Of a DNA stretch of 64,000 nucleotides, positions 1 to 9,262 are shown piece after piece. The position numbers and the translations under genes are program-made. Positions within the stretch are counted from its first letter, which is position 1; every line of letters starts with the position of its first letter. Under the pieces are notes generated by a model. The model saw only the letters and a list, made by a program, of their open reading frames with translations. It did no database searches and was not told the DNA's origin. The stretch comes from Acidobacteria bacterium UBA823. Lineage in GTDB: Bacteria > Acidobacteriota > Vicinamibacteria > Vicinamibacterales > UBA823. The stretch covers positions 11,044-75,043 of the forward strand of contig DBHR01000080.1 in NCBI GenBank assembly GCA_002296225.1, given 5' to 3'.

Positions 1-1
1 C

Positions 2-175
2 CAGCAGCGTTTACACGGGCGGTGGCTCTTTGCGATCGCTGACCTTGGCGCGAGCACTCCGAACCTGAACAGTGGTGTCGTTTCAGAGGTCGGAGGTCGT
101 ACGGAGGTCCCGACGGCGAAACCGCCGATCACCACTCCCGGAGCCAACCAGATGGCACACACGTTCTTTGTTTGA
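2..175 (+). CDS. Possible 3' end of a gene entering from the left edge
   Basis: One plus-strand frame is open from the first bases of the window to a TGA at 173-175, giving about 57 residues that end in HTFFV. I recognise no family. The other two forward frames stop within the first 70 bases, so this is the only frame that could carry a gene in from the left. The peptide is rich in Gly, Thr and Pro and could be chance in GC-rich DNA. The interval 176-291 that follows holds no visible gene and probably carries the promoter of the hydrolase at 292. Confidence 0.25.
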   Translation, partial: QQRLHGRWLFAIADLGASTPNLNSGVVSEVGGRTEVPTAKPPITTPGANQMAHTFFV

Positions 176-291
176 GTGCTCCGGACGGTCATTATACCGA
201 TGTGCGTGGGCGTGACCGCAGAGGCGTCGCGAGTGGGGCGACTGTGACAAGATGTCGGTCGTCGCGGATGGTTTAGGATCCGAACAATCAT

Positions 292-1404
292 ATGCTTCCG
301 TCCCGCTCAACGGTTGGCTGGCGCGGCGCGTGCGTTATCGTTGCGTGCGTGGCTCTGGCGCCGGCCGTGTCGGCCCAGCCAGACCAAGGCGCCGTACTCG
401 ACCGTCTGGGAGAGGTTCGGCGGGAGACCGGTGCGCCCGGTGTTATGGCTGCGGTCGCTGTTGAAGGCGAGGTCGTCTTTGCTGGAGGTGTCGGCTGGGC
501 TGAACTCGAGAACCAGGTGCCGGCCAGCGGTGTCACCGTCCACAACATCGGGTCCGTGTCGAAGGTGATGACGACAGTCGCTGTCATGCAACTTGTTGAG
601 CAAGAACAACTCCACTTTGAAGATCGCCTTCAGCGATACGTGCCAGCGTTGCCTGACAGTGTTGCGGCCATCACGTTGCGGCATGTTCTCACCCACACGT
701 CTGGTCTGCGACCTACTGCCGGTCGGGAAAAGGTCGAGAGCCTCGACGAATTAGTGGACGTGATCCCACGGCATACTGACGCGTCCCTGTTGTTTTCTCC
801 GGGCGCCCTCTGGTCGTACTCACCGCACGCCTTTAATTTGCTGCAGGTGGTGATCGAATCCGTATCCGACGTTGACTTCGAGCACTATATGCAGGTGAAC
901 GTCTGGGCTCCCGCGGGGATGGGCAGGACGTCATTCGACGTCCCGTCACGGATCGTGCCGCGCCGGGGCCACGGTTACACGCGTGACAAGACCGGCACAC
1001 GCATCAACAGTCCACGCCTCGATCTTGTGTTTCGATCTGCCGCTGAAGGGATGCTCTCGACGGTGCAGGATCTTGTACGGCTGGCCGTGGCCATCAACGC
1101 CGGGGTCCTTCTGAAGGCAGAGACTGTGGCCAGAATGCACAGGTCGCAGTTGGATCCAATTCGGGTGTTTGCGGCAGACGGGTCTGCACCAGAACGCCCA
1201 AACGGACAAGCAATTGGATGGTGGATCGACACTGATGGAGTCGGCCGCACTTGGCTGTATCACTCCGGCAAGGTCAACGGCGTTGGTTCAGTCCTAATCA
1301 ATTATCCTGACGAACGTCTCGTCGTTGCCTTGATCGCCAACATTCTGCCGTTTGACGCGCACGAAGCCGGACAGTCAATCGCGCACATGTATTTGGAAGA
1401 TTGA
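292..1404 (+). CDS. Exported serine hydrolase, class C beta-lactamase/penicillin-binding fold
   Basis: The 370-residue protein begins with an N-terminal signal peptide whose hydrophobic stretch (about residues 12-28) ends in SAQ, so it should act in the periplasm or outside. The active-site SxxK motif is S88-V-S-K91. The YxN position reads Y176-S-P, which departs from the consensus, and HSG near residue 327 takes the place of the third motif (KTG/HxG). Family members include esterases, D-aminopeptidases and beta-lactamase-like proteins, so the substrate cannot be named. ATG at 292 is chosen because it gives a complete signal peptide. It is a single gene: the next gene lies on the opposite strand and converges with it. 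The gap from 1405 to 1482 holds no gene and may contain the shared termination region. Confidence 0.85.
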   Translation: MLPSRSTVGWRGACVIVACVALAPAVSAQPDQGAVLDRLGEVRRETGAPGVMAAVAVEGEVVFAGGVGWAELENQVPASGVTVHNIGSVSKVMTTVAVMQLVEQEQLHFEDRLQRYVPALPDSVAAITLRHVLTHTSGLRPTAGREKVESLDELVDVIPRHTDASLLFSPGALWSYSPHAFNLLQVVIESVSDVDFEHYMQVNVWAPAGMGRTSFDVPSRIVPRRGHGYTRDKTGTRINSPRLDLVFRSAAEGMLSTVQDLVRLAVAINAGVLLKAETVARMHRSQLDPIRVFAADGSAPERPNGQAIGWWIDTDGVGRTWLYHSGKVNGVGSVLINYPDERLVVALIANILPFDAHEAGQSIAHMYLED

Positions 1405-1482
1405 CGGCAGGGACTTAAGGACACAGACTCCCGCCGCCAGCATCCCACTTCTAATCTCTAGTCGAAGGCCCGAAGGCTTGTC

Positions 1483-2136
1483 TCAGTAGCGTCGGTTTTG
1501 CTGCCGCAGAATGTCAAACTGTGCGGTGTCCGCGACAGCCATGACGGCCATTACACCGGCTTGCACAGGATCACTCACGACGAGATCAGCTGCGTCTGGG
1601 ACGCCGCCGGCCATATTGAGCGAGATCACGATTAATCCTTGCTGCCGGACGTCCTTAACGGCTGCGGTGATCTCACCCCCCATGAGGGTACCGGCCAGGA
1701 CGAGCAGGTGGACGCGGGGGAGTCGAACGACCGCGCGCACTGCGGCGCTGATTGCCTGCTCGCCGACGAGCGGAATCGTGTCGACCGAGATCCGCTCGCC
1801 TCGTATGTTGTGGCGATCGGCCTCCGCGACGGCGCCGAGCGCAACCTGACCAACCTGGGCGCCCCCGCCCATGATGACGATGCGCTTCCCGTAGATGGCA
1901 GCCGATGAAGAGATCACCTCGATGTCGCTGGCGACCGTTAGTGCGCAGAGGTCTTTCAGTAGAGACTCAGCGCCACCGTCAAGTGTGAACTCCACTGAGA
2001 GTTGACGTACTGCTTCGGAGTGGGAGACCACTTCGAGTGAGGTGACATTCGCGCCATGTTCGGCGAGAACCGTCGATACCGCGTGGAGTGAGCCGGGTTC
2101 GTCGGTGAGTTTGAGAACGAGAGCGTGCTCAGCCAT
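1483..2136 (-). CDS. ACT domain protein with conserved C-terminal domain (COG2061/DUF5612-like)
   Basis: Residues 1-75 form an ACT domain, a small-molecule-binding regulatory fold, with the typical opening LKLTDEPGSLHAVSTVL and the G-A-N-V segment. The rest, about 80-217, has an IVIMGGG turn resembling a nucleotide-binding start, then the segments GERISVDTIPLVGE and LVLAGTLMGGEI. This pattern matches my memory of COG2061, a family best known from archaea and suggested to regulate amino-acid metabolism; the ligand is unknown. It lies 25 bp behind the Abhydrolase_10 gene on the same strand and may be co-transcribed with it. No homoserine dehydrogenase or threonine gene is in the window to support the older proposal. 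Confidence 0.7.
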   Translation of the reverse strand: MAEHALVLKLTDEPGSLHAVSTVLAEHGANVTSLEVVSHSEAVRQLSVEFTLDGGAESLLKDLCALTVASDIEVISSSAAIYGKRIVIMGGGAQVGQVALGAVAEADRHNIRGERISVDTIPLVGEQAISAAVRAVVRLPRVHLLVLAGTLMGGEITAAVKDVRQQGLIVISLNMAGGVPDAADLVVSDPVQAGVMAVMAVADTAQFDILRQQNRRY

Positions 2137-2161
2137 AGACTGATTTTACTCACGGTTGCTG

Positions 2162-4183
2162 TCAACGGACAGTCGTTTCCGCAACCGCCCAGTCATAGTG
2201 GGCGGTTGCTCGCTCGATGACTGCGGGGAGGTCAACAGCTAGGAGATACCGCTGTTCGATGAGGGCTAGCGCGGCTATTGTAATCCGGCCGAGATAATCG
2301 TTCTTATCCCGATAGCGTTCCGCAATTGACAGGCGGGCATCGGCGTTCTCTTCACGCTCGGCTCGCGTCAGTGCAAAGGGGAAATATGACCCGATCTCGC
2401 TCGATAACCGATCCGGCGCGCCGATACTGGGATGGCGATAATTCCAGCCGGTCTGCGTGGCCAAAGGGACCACGATTTCCGGTAACCGAATACCGGCACG
2501 GTCGTTCCCGTTCTTGTCAACGGCGGGCACGAGCTGGACGAACGGGTCACCAATGAGTGGCGGCTCATTCGACACAATGCCTACAGACCAATCGGGGCCG
2601 AAATCGAGACGAAGTGCCGTTAGCGGTGCCTGTGGCAGGCCAACGCCCGTTCCATGTGGCCAGCCGGTCTCGGCGGGCGGCGTCAGCGTCCCGTCCGCCA
2701 GGCGTGGATGTCGGTTAGGCGGCGGCTCGTGACCGTCGACAACCCAGGCATCAAGCGCATCGAACAGCGCTCGGACCACCGGTGCGTAGACCAGGGGATT
2801 CATCGAGGCCTGGCCCAAGAATGCTGCCGACGGATTCGGCGCCGGGGGAAAACGACCGATGATATGCGGTGCCGACGCGATCATGTAGATACGACTTGTG
2901 TCGGGCGGTGCAACGTCCCGCACGCCAGTCGGGTCGGTATGGATCAGCGAGCCAGCCCGGTTGAAGTACTCCGAGTTGGTCAGTAGGTGAAACACCTTCG
3001 GGACCGTGCCGCTGCTTTCGGCCCGTCGCAACAACCCGTCGGTCGTGCCGGTCACCGGGTCGGTCAACGTTGCGTCGGCGAACGGAAACATGTCCACTGG
3101 AAAGAGAAAGTTGAAATGCTGCAGTGCGTCGCGTGAAGCTTGGCCGAAGCGGTGGTTGAACGACCCACGGCCGGCGCCACCGACCTGATCGAAGACGCCG
3201 TCGAAGACCTGCCGACCTGTTTCATCCTCGTTGAATCCTTGATAGAGGAAGTGGCGGAGAAACCGCCCGGTTTGTGACACTCCCCACCCGAGCGCGTAGT
3301 CAATGCCGGGCAACGGGTTGTCTGCACTCTCCTCGTACTTGAAAAAGCTAACGATATCGCGCGTGCCAGCGAGACCCGTGCCGACGACACGCGGGCCTTC
3401 ACTGAGGTAGATGACGTCATAAATTCTTCCCGGTACAAACCCGCCGTCGAGCTCAACGGTGCCCGGGTCGGTGAACTGCCAGCGAGCACGTGGCACGATT
3501 TCCGGTGGATCGGTCGGCAGCGTCTTACCCATCATTACGTGCTCGTCGCTCGCAGGGTCGACAACCGAGTAGGCTCGGTGTCCCCGGTCAGCGACGAGCG
3601 CGGTCGATCCAACCGGACCCACGAAATTGCCACGGACGAAACCGGTGATTGGTTGGCCATCGTTCGTCGCAATCGGCATCGACATTCGCATCCGCCCGTC
3701 CGGCACGTCCCACTGCCAGCCCATCCAGAGGAACGCGAAGCCGCGTCGCATGAGCGCGCCGTCTCCGAAGTCTTCAGCGATTGTCGGGTCAGCAGACCTA
3801 CTCGCCTTCTGGAAGGTTTGGAGAATTCGCTTGCTGCCACGGTTCCCCGCTTCGTAGAAGAGTCGACCGTTACCGCGGTTCGGGTCCACCGGCTTCAGGA
3901 GGTAGAAGTCAGCGCTGAACTTGACTTTGCCGCGCACGTTTCGCGGTGCGAGCTTCAGGTCGACAACGATGTCGTTTTTGGGCAGGTTGGGATCGAGTTC
4001 GAAATGAGCGATGCCCACGAGCTTCTCGTACGGTCCAGCGAGGCCAAACGGTCGGCCGTTGAGGATGACCTCGCGCCGCTCGATTTCGAGTCGTACTAGC
4101 CGCGCTTCGGCAGGTCTTGCGAAAGCCAGGAACACCGAGATACCGACCCAAGTGTTGACGATCAGAAATCGGGGTAGAGTCAT
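2162..4183 (-). CDS. Exported alpha/beta hydrolase of the Abhydrolase_10 family
   Basis: This is a large hydrolase of 673 residues with an N-terminal signal peptide (hydrophobic core about 6-22, ending PAEA). The nucleophile elbow reads W-G-V-S303-Q-T-G, so Ser303 is the probable catalytic serine. The N-terminal half carries the family pattern LNGRPFGLAGPYEKLVG. Members of this family are common in Acidobacteria and in some Proteobacteria; few have known substrates, and ester or amide hydrolysis is only the default guess. It starts at ATG 4183 and precedes the ACT-domain gene. The 224-bp spacer to the divergent gene at 4411 has no visible coding content and must hold promoters for both directions. 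Confidence 0.82.
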   Translation of the reverse strand: MTLPRFLIVNTWVGISVFLAFARPAEARLVRLEIERREVILNGRPFGLAGPYEKLVGIAHFELDPNLPKNDIVVDLKLAPRNVRGKVKFSADFYLLKPVDPNRGNGRLFYEAGNRGSKRILQTFQKASRSADPTIAEDFGDGALMRRGFAFLWMGWQWDVPDGRMRMSMPIATNDGQPITGFVRGNFVGPVGSTALVADRGHRAYSVVDPASDEHVMMGKTLPTDPPEIVPRARWQFTDPGTVELDGGFVPGRIYDVIYLSEGPRVVGTGLAGTRDIVSFFKYEESADNPLPGIDYALGWGVSQTGRFLRHFLYQGFNEDETGRQVFDGVFDQVGGAGRGSFNHRFGQASRDALQHFNFLFPVDMFPFADATLTDPVTGTTDGLLRRAESSGTVPKVFHLLTNSEYFNRAGSLIHTDPTGVRDVAPPDTSRIYMIASAPHIIGRFPPAPNPSAAFLGQASMNPLVYAPVVRALFDALDAWVVDGHEPPPNRHPRLADGTLTPPAETGWPHGTGVGLPQAPLTALRLDFGPDWSVGIVSNEPPLIGDPFVQLVPAVDKNGNDRAGIRLPEIVVPLATQTGWNYRHPSIGAPDRLSSEIGSYFPFALTRAEREENADARLSIAERYRDKNDYLGRITIAALALIEQRYLLAVDLPAVIERATAHYDWAVAETTVR

Positions 4184-4410
4184 CTCATTACCTCTTCGTT
4201 CATCGAATCCTATATCCTGCTGGCAACTTCAGGGTTGAAATTAAGCGGGTGCGCAGCCTGTCCGGCGTGGGGTGCGGCCGACCAGGTGCAGCGACCGCGA
4301 AGTGCGCACATGCCACTTATCCAGCATTTGTCGATTTGGCTGTCAGGATTAGTCGTCATGTGGGAGTGCGTTGCGTACGTGACAGCGTTTCTCGATGGAA
4401 CAGGTGAGTG

Positions 4411-4848
4411 ATGCGATTCATGCTAACTATCCCCGTCCTGGTGGTGTGGCTCGTGGTTGGGGTCGTCGCCCAGGTTGACGACGAGAAGGTGCTCCGCGCT
4501 CTCGAACGGGCGCAGGCCGATGCAGTGGTGGCGCTGGACTTCGACGTGCTGAAGCGGATCTACGCGGACGACTTCGTCTTTACCCACGGCACTGGCGAGG
4601 TGCATGATGCCACGGGATGGCTCGACGCACTGCGAGCTGGGCGTGAATACTTGTCGCGCGAGCACGAGACGATTGAGGTGGAGTTGCACGGCGACCTGGC
4701 GGTTGTCTACGGCGTGCTCCGCGTGCATGCCAATATAAACGGACTCGGCGGCCGATTCCTGGCTCGTTATGTGCGCGTCTACGAGCGACGTGAGGGTCGG
4801 TGGCAACTCGTTTCGCATCGTACCGTCGAGCAAACGGAGATCACTTGA
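4411..4848 (+). CDS. Exported NTF2/SnoaL-fold protein (DUF4440-like)
   Basis: This is a small protein of about 145 residues with a signal peptide (hydrophobic block LTIPVLVVWLVVGVVA) followed by one NTF2-like cone domain. The typical segments are the N-terminal helix with ALERAQADAVVALDFDVLKRIYADD, then DFVFTHGTGEVHDATGWLDAL and the final strand VYERREGRWQLVSH. Proteins of this type either bind small ligands or catalyse isomerisation or dehydration; nothing shows which. GTG at 4408 directly precedes the ATG chosen here. It stands alone: the neighbour upstream diverges and about 200 bp without a gene separate it from the RRM gene. Confidence 0.75.
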   Translation: MRFMLTIPVLVVWLVVGVVAQVDDEKVLRALERAQADAVVALDFDVLKRIYADDFVFTHGTGEVHDATGWLDALRAGREYLSREHETIEVELHGDLAVVYGVLRVHANINGLGGRFLARYVRVYERREGRWQLVSHRTVEQTEIT

Positions 4849-5056
4849 CCTCCGTAGCGGTGAGGACCAAGGTTGCCACAGTCCGGCATTGCCTCGGGGG
4901 GTCTTGACGGAGTATCGTATAAGGGCTCGCCTAGGACTTCAGCGTTCCAGTTTGATCATCTCGGGTAAGATCAGCGGACGACGTTGAGACCGGTTCGAGG
5001 GTCGTGTGCGACCTGTCGGCCGCCGAGGCGCCGTTGAATCGCTAGGGAGGTAGCTC

Positions 5057-5428
5057 ATTTCTAACAGAGTGTTCGTCGGCAATCTGAATTACGAAACCAC
5101 ACAGCAAGACCTCGAGACCTTGTTCTCTGGGGTCGGACCAATCTCAGAGGTTTTCCTCCCAACCGATCGGGCGACGGGCCAGCCACGCGGCTTCGCATTT
5201 GTGGAGTTTACCGACTCCGCCACCGTCCCGCTGGCAATTGAAAAGCTAGATGCAGCGGAGTTGAAGGGACGCAGCATCCGGGTGAGCGAGGCGCGCGCGC
5301 GCGCGCCGCGCAGTCCCGATATGCCGTTCGAGTCGTCACCGTGGGGCGATGACCGGCCAAAACGCGGCGCGGGCGGAAAGCCGAAGGGCAGTCGTCGTGG
5401 CCTTCGTGGCCGGAAGCGTGGATTCTGA
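5057..5428 (+). CDS. RNA-binding protein with a single RRM domain, probable AUU start
   Basis: This is a bacterial RRM protein of about 123 residues. RNP2 is VFVGNL near the start and RNP1 is RGFAFVEF around residues 43-50; the tail is basic and Gly/Arg-rich (RGAGGKPKGSRRGLRGRKRGF), as in cold-inducible Rbp proteins that bind single-stranded RNA. An in-frame TAG lies at 5051-5053, so the only possible starts are ATT at 5057 and GTG at 5069. A GGGAGG ribosome-binding site at 5045-5050 fits ATT (about 6 nt away) and is too far from GTG (18 nt). The ATT start gives M-S-N-R-V-F-V-G-N-L, the usual opening of this family, whereas GTG would begin inside RNP2. Confidence 0.88.
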   Translation: MSNRVFVGNLNYETTQQDLETLFSGVGPISEVFLPTDRATGQPRGFAFVEFTDSATVPLAIEKLDAAELKGRSIRVSEARARAPRSPDMPFESSPWGDDRPKRGAGGKPKGSRRGLRGRKRGF

Positions 5429-5460
5429 TCCCGCGTTTTTTGACCTCTGGAGACGATTCG

Positions 5461-5742
5461 ATGCCCACCGCACGTGCACGGCACATTCTCGTGAAGACCG
5501 AAGACGCATGTACCGCCCTGAAGATAGAGATCGAAGGCGGTGCCGATTTTGCGGCAATTGCCAAACAGCACTCTCAATGTCCATCGGGCCAGCAAGGCGG
5601 TGACCTAGGTGAGTTTAGCGCAGGGCAGATGGTGCCCGAGTTTGACAAGGTCGTCTTTAACGAGGCAGTGGGCAAAGTGCACGGCCCGATCAAGACTGAA
5701 TTTGGATATCACCTAATCAAGATCACCGAGCGTACGGTGTAG
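5461..5742 (+). CDS. ppiC: Single-domain parvulin peptidyl-prolyl isomerase
   Basis: The 93-residue protein is a complete parvulin domain with no signal peptide, so it should be a cytoplasmic folding helper that isomerises peptidyl-proline bonds. Family motifs are ARHILVKTED at the start, QGGDLGEFSAGQMVPEFD in the middle and EFGYHLIKI at the end. The length equals that of E. coli PpiC (93 residues). A longer frame opens at 5440, but ATG 5461 has a purine-rich site (TGGAGA) upstream and begins exactly at the domain. It follows the RRM gene by 32 bp and may be transcribed with it. Confidence 0.88.
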   Translation: MPTARARHILVKTEDACTALKIEIEGGADFAAIAKQHSQCPSGQQGGDLGEFSAGQMVPEFDKVVFNEAVGKVHGPIKTEFGYHLIKITERTV

Positions 5743-6045
5743 CCACGGATGTCTTCAAGTGTTCCACGTCTTCCTCTCCTCGCGGTAAGCCTCTCAGAGT
5801 CTTGGTAGCTTGCAGCTGGCCGACCGGTTAGCGTCGCTCACTCACTGAACTACCGTGCTTTCTAGACACCCGGGGCCTCGGGTTATCGGCGATGGGTCTG
5901 AGACAACCCGTCATCCAAGAGTGCTTCCTTCACGGGCGAGCGAATCGGCTCATAGTCAAGAGCCCACTGTCTGCCTTTTCCGTTGGTTCCGCGTTAGAGT
6001 ATAGGCTGGTCGGCAGTTCACTTTACCGCTGAAGGGAAGGTTGTC
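5743..6045. other. Intergenic stretch without a recognisable gene
   Basis: These 303 bases hold no convincing reading frame, tRNA, hairpin terminator or repeat that I could find. A purine-rich site (GAAGGGAAGG) just before 6046 is the likely ribosome-binding site of the next gene. Confidence 0.6.
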
Positions 6046-7227
6046 ATGATTCTTTTCCGGATTTTTCTTGCATCGGTTGCCACCAGCCTTGTTCTCGGCG
6101 GTTCCTCCGTGTCGGCGCAAGCGCCGTACTATCCACCGCCAGGGGAATGGGAGCGAAAGGCACCCGAGGAAGTTGGCATGGATGCGACACTTCTGGCCGA
6201 GGCGATCGCCTTTGCTGAGGCTGGCGAGACGAGCAAGCCGATGGACTTCTCGGATCAAGAGCAAATCTTCGGCCAGCCGCTCGGACCGCTGCCGAAACGC
6301 CGGGCCCACACCAATGGGCTCGTGATCCGGCGCGGCTATATCGTCGCGGAATTCGGCGAAACCGACAAGGTCGATCCAACTTACAGTGCGGCTAAGAGTT
6401 ATCTCTCAACGATTGCCGGGCTGGCGTACGACCGAGGTCTGTTTACTGATGTACATCATCCGGTCGGACAGTACGTGAAGGACGGTGGTTATGACTCGCC
6501 GCACAACGCCCAGGTGACTTGGCATCACCATCTGCAGCAGACCACCGAGTGGGAAGGCACGCTGTGGGATCGTCGCAGCGACTTCATCGGCAGTGTGGAG
6601 TTTGGTAGCGCCGAGCGGAGGCCGCGTGAGCTGCAGGCACCGGGCACTTACTACGAGTACAACGACGTGCGGATCAATAGACTCGCGCTGGCGTTACTGC
6701 GCCTGTTCGAGAAGCCGCTACCGCTTGTGCTGCGCGACGAAATCATGGACCCGATCGGCGCATCTAGCACTTGGTCGTACCATGGGTACTCCAACTCCGA
6801 CGTCGTCATCAACCACCAAGTGATCAAATCGGTCACCGGTGGTACGCGCTGGGGCGGAGGTCTCTGGATCAATTCCTTTGACCATGCCCGGTTTGGCTTG
6901 CTGTTCCTGCGCAACGGAAAGTGGAAGAACCAGCAGCTCCTCTCAGAGGAATGGATCGAGACGGCGCTCACCCGCGGCGACGTCGGGCCCGACTATGGCT
7001 ACCTGTGGTGGTTGAACACGGAGGGCCGCGCCTGGCCCGACGCACCCCGCACCGCGTACCGCGCGAGCGGCCACGGATCAAACACGGTCTGGGTCGACCC
7101 GGAGCACGACCTGGTAGTCGTTTGGCGCTGGCACCAGGGACGCGCCAGTAACGAGTTCTACAAGCGGATCATCGCGTCGATTGGTTTGGAGACGACTGAC
7201 CAGGCCCTAGCGGCCGTTCGTCCGTGA
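6046..7227 (+). CDS. Exported serine hydrolase, beta-lactamase fold
   Basis: The 393-residue protein has a signal peptide (residues 1-25, ending SVSAQA). The catalytic SxxK is S114-A-A-K117, the second motif is Y-N-D (in YYEYNDVRINRL), and a G-H-G near residue 345 fits the third motif, so all three elements of the fold are present. Compared with the hydrolase at 292 it belongs to a different branch, with an N-terminal extension before the catalytic domain. It may cleave esters or peptides; the substrate is unknown. It lies 10 bp before the OPT transporter, which suggests co-transcription and perhaps a peptide-degradation and uptake role, though that link is inferred only from position. Confidence 0.85.
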   Translation: MILFRIFLASVATSLVLGGSSVSAQAPYYPPPGEWERKAPEEVGMDATLLAEAIAFAEAGETSKPMDFSDQEQIFGQPLGPLPKRRAHTNGLVIRRGYIVAEFGETDKVDPTYSAAKSYLSTIAGLAYDRGLFTDVHHPVGQYVKDGGYDSPHNAQVTWHHHLQQTTEWEGTLWDRRSDFIGSVEFGSAERRPRELQAPGTYYEYNDVRINRLALALLRLFEKPLPLVLRDEIMDPIGASSTWSYHGYSNSDVVINHQVIKSVTGGTRWGGGLWINSFDHARFGLLFLRNGKWKNQQLLSEEWIETALTRGDVGPDYGYLWWLNTEGRAWPDAPRTAYRASGHGSNTVWVDPEHDLVVVWRWHQGRASNEFYKRIIASIGLETTDQALAAVRP

Positions 7228-7237
7228 CGTAGCCGTC

Positions 7238-9178
7238 ATGAAACCCGTTGAATCGACGGAGGCTGGTCAGACCGGTCCGGTCGTGCCGGCTTGGCAGACG
7301 CTACCGGAGATCACGGCCAAGGCCGTGGTGCTCGGCGTTGTGTTGTCGATCGTCTTAGCTGCGGCCAATGCCTACCTCGGCCTATTCGCCGGTATGACCG
7401 TCTCGGCGTCGATCCCAGCCGCCGTCATCTCGATGGCCGTGCTGCGGCTGTTTGCGCGGTCGAACATCCTTGAGAACAACATCGTGCAAACGGCAGCGTC
7501 GGCCGGTGAGAGCTTGGCGGCCGGAGTCGTCTTTACGATTCCGGCGCTCATCATCCTAGAGACATGGACGGCCTTTCGGTACTGGGAGGTGACGATCATT
7601 GCGGCCTTCGGTGGTTTGTTGGGCGTGTTGTTCACCATTCCGCTCCGCCGAGCGTTCATCGTCGAACAACCACTGAGATATCCGGAGGGTGTCGCCACCG
7701 CTGAGGTACTGAAGGTGGCCGACGCAGGCGGCGGCGGTGTGGGATACCTGGCGACGGCGGGCGGCCTTGGCGCGCTGTTCAAACTCGGCGGCCTTGGCCT
7801 GAAACTCTGGCACGAGGTGATCGAATACGCGCGGCTCGCTGGCGGGTCGATTGCCTACATCGGGACCAACCTGTCGCCGGCACTCGTCGGCGTGGGCTAT
7901 ATCGTGGGTCTCAACATCGCGGTCCTCATTTTCATCGGTGGGGCACTGAACTGGTGGGTTGCGATTCCGGTGTTGGTGGCCACCGGCGCGGCACCGGACG
8001 GCGACCCCGTGGCGATCGCGGGAACACTCTGGAGTACCCAGACCCGCTATCTTGGAGTTGGGGCGATGGTCGTCGGCGGCCTCTGGATGCTCGTTCGCCT
8101 GCGGGGCAGTTTGGTCTCTGGCGTCCGCTCTGGCATCGAGGCCTATCACCGGATGCGCACTGGAGGAGGTGCCGAGGTGCCCCGCACCGAGACCGATACG
8201 CCGATGCCTTGGGTCGGCTGGGCGCTGGTGGCGTCGGTCGTGCCGCTGTTTCTCATTTTCAACTTCTTCACCGGCATCGTCTGGGTGTCGGCCGTGATGG
8301 CCATCGTCATGCTGGTGGCGGGGTTTCTGTTCTCAGCCGTGGCCGGCTACATGTCCGGGCTGGTCGGGTCGTCGAATAATCCAATTTCTGGCGTCACCAT
8401 TGCAACGTTGCTCGTCTCATCGCTTTTGCTAGTCGCCATGATCGGCGCGGATTCGCCGATTGGGCCGGCCGCCGCGCTCTTCATTGCCGCCGTGGTCGCA
8501 TGCGCCGGCGCAATCGCCGGCGACAACATGCAGGATCTCAAGGCCGGCTATCTCGTTGGTGCCACACCATACAAACAGCAGATCATGCAGGCCATCGGTG
8601 TGATCGCGGCGGCCACCGTGATGGCACCGATCCTAACGCTGCTCTTGCGTGCCTACGGCATCGGCGGCCCGACGGTCGAGCAGCCCAATCCGCTGGCGGC
8701 GCCGCAGGCGACGCTAATGGCGTCGGTGGCGCGCGGTGTGTTCGGCGGCGAACTCCCGTGGACGATGGTGTTTATTGGCATGGCGATCGCAGTTATCGTC
8801 ATCGTGATCGACCTGATGCTTGAACGGCGCGCTGCGTCCTTCCGGGTGCCGGTGCTGGCGGTATCAGTGGGGATCTACTTGCCGTTCGAACTTGAGGTGC
8901 CCATTTTCGTTGGCGGCCTAATCGCTTGGGCGGCCGAACGAACGCGCCGTCGGCGCGGCGCGGCGCCGGGGGAGCGCTATGGACTGCTCTTCGCGGCGGG
9001 CCTCATTACGGGCGAGGCGCTCGTAGGGATTCTAATGGCGATCCCGATCGTTGTGACGAGCAACCCTGAGGTCTTGGCTGTCGGCCTGGCGCCGCAGACC
9101 TGGCTCGGCTTCTTGCTGCTTGTCAGCATTGCGGTAGGGCTGTATCGCAGTGCGACGAGTGGCGCCGTAAGTGACTAA
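7238..9178 (+). CDS. OPT family oligopeptide transporter
   Basis: This is a polytopic inner-membrane protein of 646 residues with roughly 14-16 hydrophobic segments. It shows the family signatures NAYLGLFAGMTVSASIPAA near residue 45 and GDNMQDLKAGYLVGATPYKQQ around residue 430. OPT proteins import peptides or metal chelates by proton coupling; bacterial members are mostly uncharacterised. The hydrophilic linkers are short and the length is normal for bacterial OPT proteins. The gene directly follows the secreted hydrolase, and 84 bp separate it from lpxD, which has its own ribosome-binding site. Confidence 0.9.
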   Translation: MKPVESTEAGQTGPVVPAWQTLPEITAKAVVLGVVLSIVLAAANAYLGLFAGMTVSASIPAAVISMAVLRLFARSNILENNIVQTAASAGESLAAGVVFTIPALIILETWTAFRYWEVTIIAAFGGLLGVLFTIPLRRAFIVEQPLRYPEGVATAEVLKVADAGGGGVGYLATAGGLGALFKLGGLGLKLWHEVIEYARLAGGSIAYIGTNLSPALVGVGYIVGLNIAVLIFIGGALNWWVAIPVLVATGAAPDGDPVAIAGTLWSTQTRYLGVGAMVVGGLWMLVRLRGSLVSGVRSGIEAYHRMRTGGGAEVPRTETDTPMPWVGWALVASVVPLFLIFNFFTGIVWVSAVMAIVMLVAGFLFSAVAGYMSGLVGSSNNPISGVTIATLLVSSLLLVAMIGADSPIGPAAALFIAAVVACAGAIAGDNMQDLKAGYLVGATPYKQQIMQAIGVIAAATVMAPILTLLLRAYGIGGPTVEQPNPLAAPQATLMASVARGVFGGELPWTMVFIGMAIAVIVIVIDLMLERRAASFRVPVLAVSVGIYLPFELEVPIFVGGLIAWAAERTRRRRGAAPGERYGLLFAAGLITGEALVGILMAIPIVVTSNPEVLAVGLAPQTWLGFLLLVSIAVGLYRSATSGAVSD

Positions 9179-9262
9179 AGCGCCGGCTTACGTAAGGGTT
9201 CCCTGAAGTTCACGGTGTTACGCGCGGTTCATGCACGCGCTGCGTTACGGAAGGGGTAGTAC

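Noticed and set aside
5743..6045. Search for tRNA or small RNA in the longest gene-free spacer
   Set aside because: No cloverleaf-like pairing or T-loop sequence was found; the region is left as unexplained spacer.
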